NCBI GenBank assembly: GCA_965369945.1
Contig: CBDUST010000065.1
Location: forward strand, 1 to 16,868
Direction of reading: 5' to 3'
Origin: JADFNO01 sp965369945
GTDB lineage: Bacteria > Planctomycetota > Phycisphaerae > Phycisphaerales > SM1A02
Length of the DNA stretch: 16,868 nucleotides
The stretch's first letter is position 1; each line of letters starts with the position of its first letter. Position numbers and translations under genes: made by a program. Shown piece by piece: positions 14,496 to 16,868 of this stretch. Below the pieces are notes generated by a model. It was not told the origin of the DNA, ran no database searches, and saw only the letters and a list, made by a program, of their open reading frames with translations.

Positions 14496-15353
14496 CTACG
14501 AGGGCGTCTCAAGGAAATTCAGTTGTCGGCCGACTCGGTCGGATTGATCGAGTGGACCTTCTATGCCAGTGACATGCAGCATTGGTGTAGGGGCAAACTG
14601 ATTGGAGATCGTCAGGCAACCCAGCAGGTGCGGCGCTTCAGTGGCGTAGAGTCGCTTCACGAGCTGTGGATCATTGCATTGACGCGATAGATGTAGCAGG
14701 ACGAGCTGTTGCAGCGATCCACGTCCAGTCATGGCCAAGACCGCTTCCAACGCTTGCCCATTGGATAGATGACCCAAACCACCCATGATGCGCCGTTTCA
14801 GGAAGGCTGGGCGATTGCTCGCTTGCTGCATCGCCCGGTCGTAGTTTGATTCAATCGCCAGCGCATCGAGGTCGGTAAATGCTTCGATCAATGGTGGGGG
14901 GACCCGCCCCAGATCGGTGGCAAAACCCAGGCGAATGCCGCCGTGGCAGATGAGGAATCCTGCGGTGGCCAAGTCGTCGTGTGGCAGCGGCGACACCTCA
15001 ATGCGGGTGTGATCACCCAGCCGAAGTTGCTCGCTGAACGGCTCGATAGTTCGCGTCGACAGTCCCGCTGCACAAGCTCTGCCCAGGTGCCGTCGGTCGA
15101 TTCTCCAGGTGAAGTTCCCGCACCGCTTGGCATCCGCCCATCCGCGATGGAAGTGATCGGAGTCGGCGTGGGTGAGGAGGATATCGCTGACGTCTTCAAG
15201 CCCTAACCCGAATGGTGCCAGTCGTTTGGCTGTCTCTCGCGGAGAGAAGCCGGCGTCGATGAGGATCAACCTCGGCTCGGGCTCTCCGTGGAGCACAACC
15301 AAGGTGCAGTTCCCGCCCGATCCGCTGCCCAGAATGCTCAATGACATTGACAT
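14496..15353 (-). CDS. YycJ/WalJ-like metallo-beta-lactamase-fold hydrolase
   Basis: A 285-residue cytoplasmic protein of the YycJ (WalJ) group, thought to be a nuclease or phosphodiesterase. The ATG at 15353 has AGGAG 6 nt upstream; the ATG 12 codons further up has none. Family marks are LSILGSGSGGNCTLV (5-19), ILIDAGFSPRETAKRL (30-45), FATDLGRVPPPLIEA (144-158), ALAIESNYDRAM (164-175), LKRRIMGGLGHLSNGQA (185-201) and LLHLSRQCNDPQL (219-231). The metal motif is H62-A-D64-S-D66-H67, whereas the family usually has HxHxDH, so the second His is Asp. His125-Asp126, Asp147 and His221 remain as likely ligands. It lies 57 nt after lpxA and 91 nt before purF on the same strand, probably in one transcript. 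In Firmicutes YycJ is linked to the WalK/WalR system; no such genes are seen here. Confidence 0.82.
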   Translation of the reverse strand: MSMSLSILGSGSGGNCTLVVLHGEPEPRLILIDAGFSPRETAKRLAPFGLGLEDVSDILLTHADSDHFHRGWADAKRCGNFTWRIDRRHLGRACAAGLSTRTIEPFSEQLRLGDHTRIEVSPLPHDDLATAGFLICHGGIRLGFATDLGRVPPPLIEAFTDLDALAIESNYDRAMQQASNRPAFLKRRIMGGLGHLSNGQALEAVLAMTGRGSLQQLVLLHLSRQCNDPQLVKRLYATEAPHLLGCLTISNQFAPTPMLHVTGIEGPLDQSDRVGRQLNFLETPS

Positions 15354-15410
15354 CCGTGTCTCCTGACTTAGCGATCTTGTACGAGTCATGCAGTCGCTTG
15401 GCTGACCGGG

Positions 15411-16214
15411 TTAGGCAGTTCCCATCGCCGCTTTGCCGTGGCCCGGGCAGTAGCCACGCTCCGACGATTCGATGAATGTGATGTAGTCAGCGATGATTGG
15501 GCGGTTCGAACGCGTCTTCAGTTCGATCAGTGCGTGCTTTGGAGTCCTCATCTGCCGGTACATCGTCTTATACGCCCAACGCACGTCCTCAATCTCATCC
15601 TTAGGCATTCCATCTCGACGAAGGCCGATCATATTCACAGCACCGCAAATGTTGGTCCCAGTGAGCATGAAGTACGGTGGTAAGTCGGCCTTCAGCCCCA
15701 TACCACCGGAGAGCATCGCGCCCATGCCGATCCGGCAGAATTGGTGCACCACTGTGCCGCCGCCCACAATGACCTTGTCTTCTACTGTTACGTGACCGGC
15801 CAACGACACGCAGTTGGCGAAGGTACAGTCATTGCCGACTTGGCAATCGTGGCCGACGTGACTTGTGGCCATGAACACGTTGCGGTCGCCGATGCGCGTC
15901 GGTCCAGCCTCGGTGAACGCACGATGAATTGTCACGTGTTCTCGAAATGTATTGTCGTCACCAATCATCAGGCCCTTCCCCGACGTTCGAGGATCAAACT
16001 GGGCGTGCTGAGGCGCAAAGCCCAGGCATGTGAATGGATAGAGCAGGTTGTTCGCCCCAAGCGTCATCGGCCCTTGGAGATACACATTGCCGAGCAGTCG
16101 CGTCCCGGGGCCCACGGTGATCGGGCCGGTCAGCACGCAATACGGGCCAATCTCAGCGTCGTCCGCTAGATCGACGTTCCCCTGGAGAATCGCGGTGGGA
16201 TGGACGTTGGGCAT
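15411..16214 (-). CDS. lpxA: UDP-N-acetylglucosamine O-acyltransferase
   Basis: First enzyme of lipid A synthesis: it moves a 3-hydroxyacyl chain from ACP to UDP-GlcNAc. It is a trimeric left-handed beta-helix protein. The 267 residues show hexapeptide repeats (VHPTAIL, DDAEIGPYCVL, and others) and the loop GFAPQHAQFD. The catalytic block is MATSHVGHDC with His122 (E. coli His125). LAGHVTVEDKVIVGGGTVVHQFC and KADLPPYFMLTGTN follow. The position equivalent to the E. coli acyl-ruler Gly173 is Gly170 here, so a long (about C14) acyl chain is predicted. The ATG at 16214 matches the usual N-terminus and has GAGGA 11 nt upstream. It is divergent from lipB and heads the minus-strand run with the YycJ-like gene and purF. 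lpxA next to lpxD, lpxB or fabZ, the usual context, is not seen here. Confidence 0.95.
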   Translation of the reverse strand: MPNVHPTAILQGNVDLADDAEIGPYCVLTGPITVGPGTRLLGNVYLQGPMTLGANNLLYPFTCLGFAPQHAQFDPRTSGKGLMIGDDNTFREHVTIHRAFTEAGPTRIGDRNVFMATSHVGHDCQVGNDCTFANCVSLAGHVTVEDKVIVGGGTVVHQFCRIGMGAMLSGGMGLKADLPPYFMLTGTNICGAVNMIGLRRDGMPKDEIEDVRWAYKTMYRQMRTPKHALIELKTRSNRPIIADYITFIESSERGYCPGHGKAAMGTA

Positions 16215-16307
16215 CGGCGCTATGATCCTCAATGTGCAAAGGTGTTGCCAGCCAACACTGGCTGCACGTCTTCGCACACAGACTATTCAACGTGATGATG
16301 AAGGTCC

Positions 16308-16868
16308 ATGCCCTCGATTGAAACCCAAAATGTTGATGGAATCGACCTGACCGTCCGCGATCTGGGGCGGATGGCGTATGCCCAGGCATTCGACCTCCAA
16401 AAGGGGTTCCAGCAGGAAGTGATCGACGCTCGTCGCCGGGACGAGTCGTTGGGATATTTGGTCCTCGTGGAACACGATCCGCCCGTCATCACGATCTCAA
16501 GGCGAAAGACTGCTCGCGACCATCTTTTGGCCACCGATGAGCAGTTGGCCGCGGCAGGCGTCCAACTGACCCAGACCGACCGTGGCGGCGATATCACCTA
16601 TCACGGCCCGGGGCAGTTGGTCGTGTATCCAATACTCGACCTCAACACGATCCGGTTGCGAATCCACGGATATATGCGCTTCCTGGAGCAAATCGTCATC
16701 GACACGCTGGCAGAGTTTGGGATCAATGGATGCCGCGACGAATGTGCAACCGGCGTGTGGGTGGGTGACAGTCCTCGAAAGATATGTGCCATGGGGGTGC
16801 GTATCTCACGCTGGGTGTCGATGCACGGCCTGGCGCTGAACGTCACAACCGATCTCGATCACTTCAAT
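16308..16868 (+). CDS. lipB: Lipoyl(octanoyl) transferase, N-terminal fragment (runs off right edge)
   Basis: Moves octanoyl groups from ACP to the lipoyl domains of pyruvate and related dehydrogenases, the first step of protein lipoylation. The first 187 residues are present. Clear family blocks are EHDPPVITISRRKTARDHLL (55-74), DRGGDITYHGPGQLVVYPIL (91-110) and GVWVGDSPRKICAMGVRISR (149-168) with the catalytic Lys158, followed by WVSMHGLALNV. The catalytic Cys comes later and lies outside the window. The ATG at 16308 is the first start after an in-frame TGA (16299-16301); GAAGG is only 3 nt before it, a poor spacing. It is divergent from lpxA with a 93-nt shared upstream region in which I find no convincing promoter. 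Confidence 0.95.
   Translation, partial: MPSIETQNVDGIDLTVRDLGRMAYAQAFDLQKGFQQEVIDARRRDESLGYLVLVEHDPPVITISRRKTARDHLLATDEQLAAAGVQLTQTDRGGDITYHGPGQLVVYPILDLNTIRLRIHGYMRFLEQIVIDTLAEFGINGCRDECATGVWVGDSPRKICAMGVRISRWVSMHGLALNVTTDLDHFN

Overview
The window carries ordinary chromosomal DNA with dense, mostly single-copy housekeeping genes. lpxA (lipid A synthesis) points to a bacterium with a Gram-negative type of outer membrane. The long PurF form, the membrane-anchored SurA/PpiD-like protein, the many TPR and unplaced proteins and the loosely packed operons with poor Shine-Dalgarno sites fit Planctomycetota (perhaps Phycisphaerae). That assignment rests on family resemblance alone and is not proven.

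Left part (1-2100): the 5' end of mutS runs off the left edge on the minus strand. Upstream of it, on the same strand, are tRNA-Ala(CGC) and its intrinsic terminator. Facing right are a cysteine-free ArsR-type regulator and a ZIP-family metal transporter, which look like a metal-responsive pair.

Middle-left (2100-7040): ileS (plus) meets a minus-strand pair convergently; the pair encodes a small membrane protein and a secreted protein. After a hairpin-rich 248-bp gap comes a stand-alone EMAPII/Trbp111-type tRNA-binding protein (plus). Two translation-related genes, ileS and the tRNA-binding protein, thus flank an unassigned envelope pair.

Middle (7040-12490): a convergent junction holds two related hairpins in inverted orientation. 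Minus-strand genes follow, listed in transcription order: two coupled TPR proteins (12290 to 9979), rpsD, and a membrane-anchored SurA/PpiD-like chaperone. rpsD stands alone, outside the usual rpsM-rpsK-rpoA cluster.

Right part (12490-16868): a minus-strand run of lpxA, a YycJ-like metallo-beta-lactamase-fold protein and a long purF, then divergent lipB, cut by the right edge.

I see no CRISPR array, prophage, transposase, toxin-antitoxin pair or defence system. The items worth a second look are small: the paired hairpins with compensatory stem changes at 7102-7189; a zinc-ligand Cys-to-Ser change in IleRS; 7-bp and 8-bp tandem repeats inside ileS and just upstream of the chaperone gene; competing hairpins before ileS and rpsD; and changed metal-site residues in the ZIP and YycJ-like proteins.
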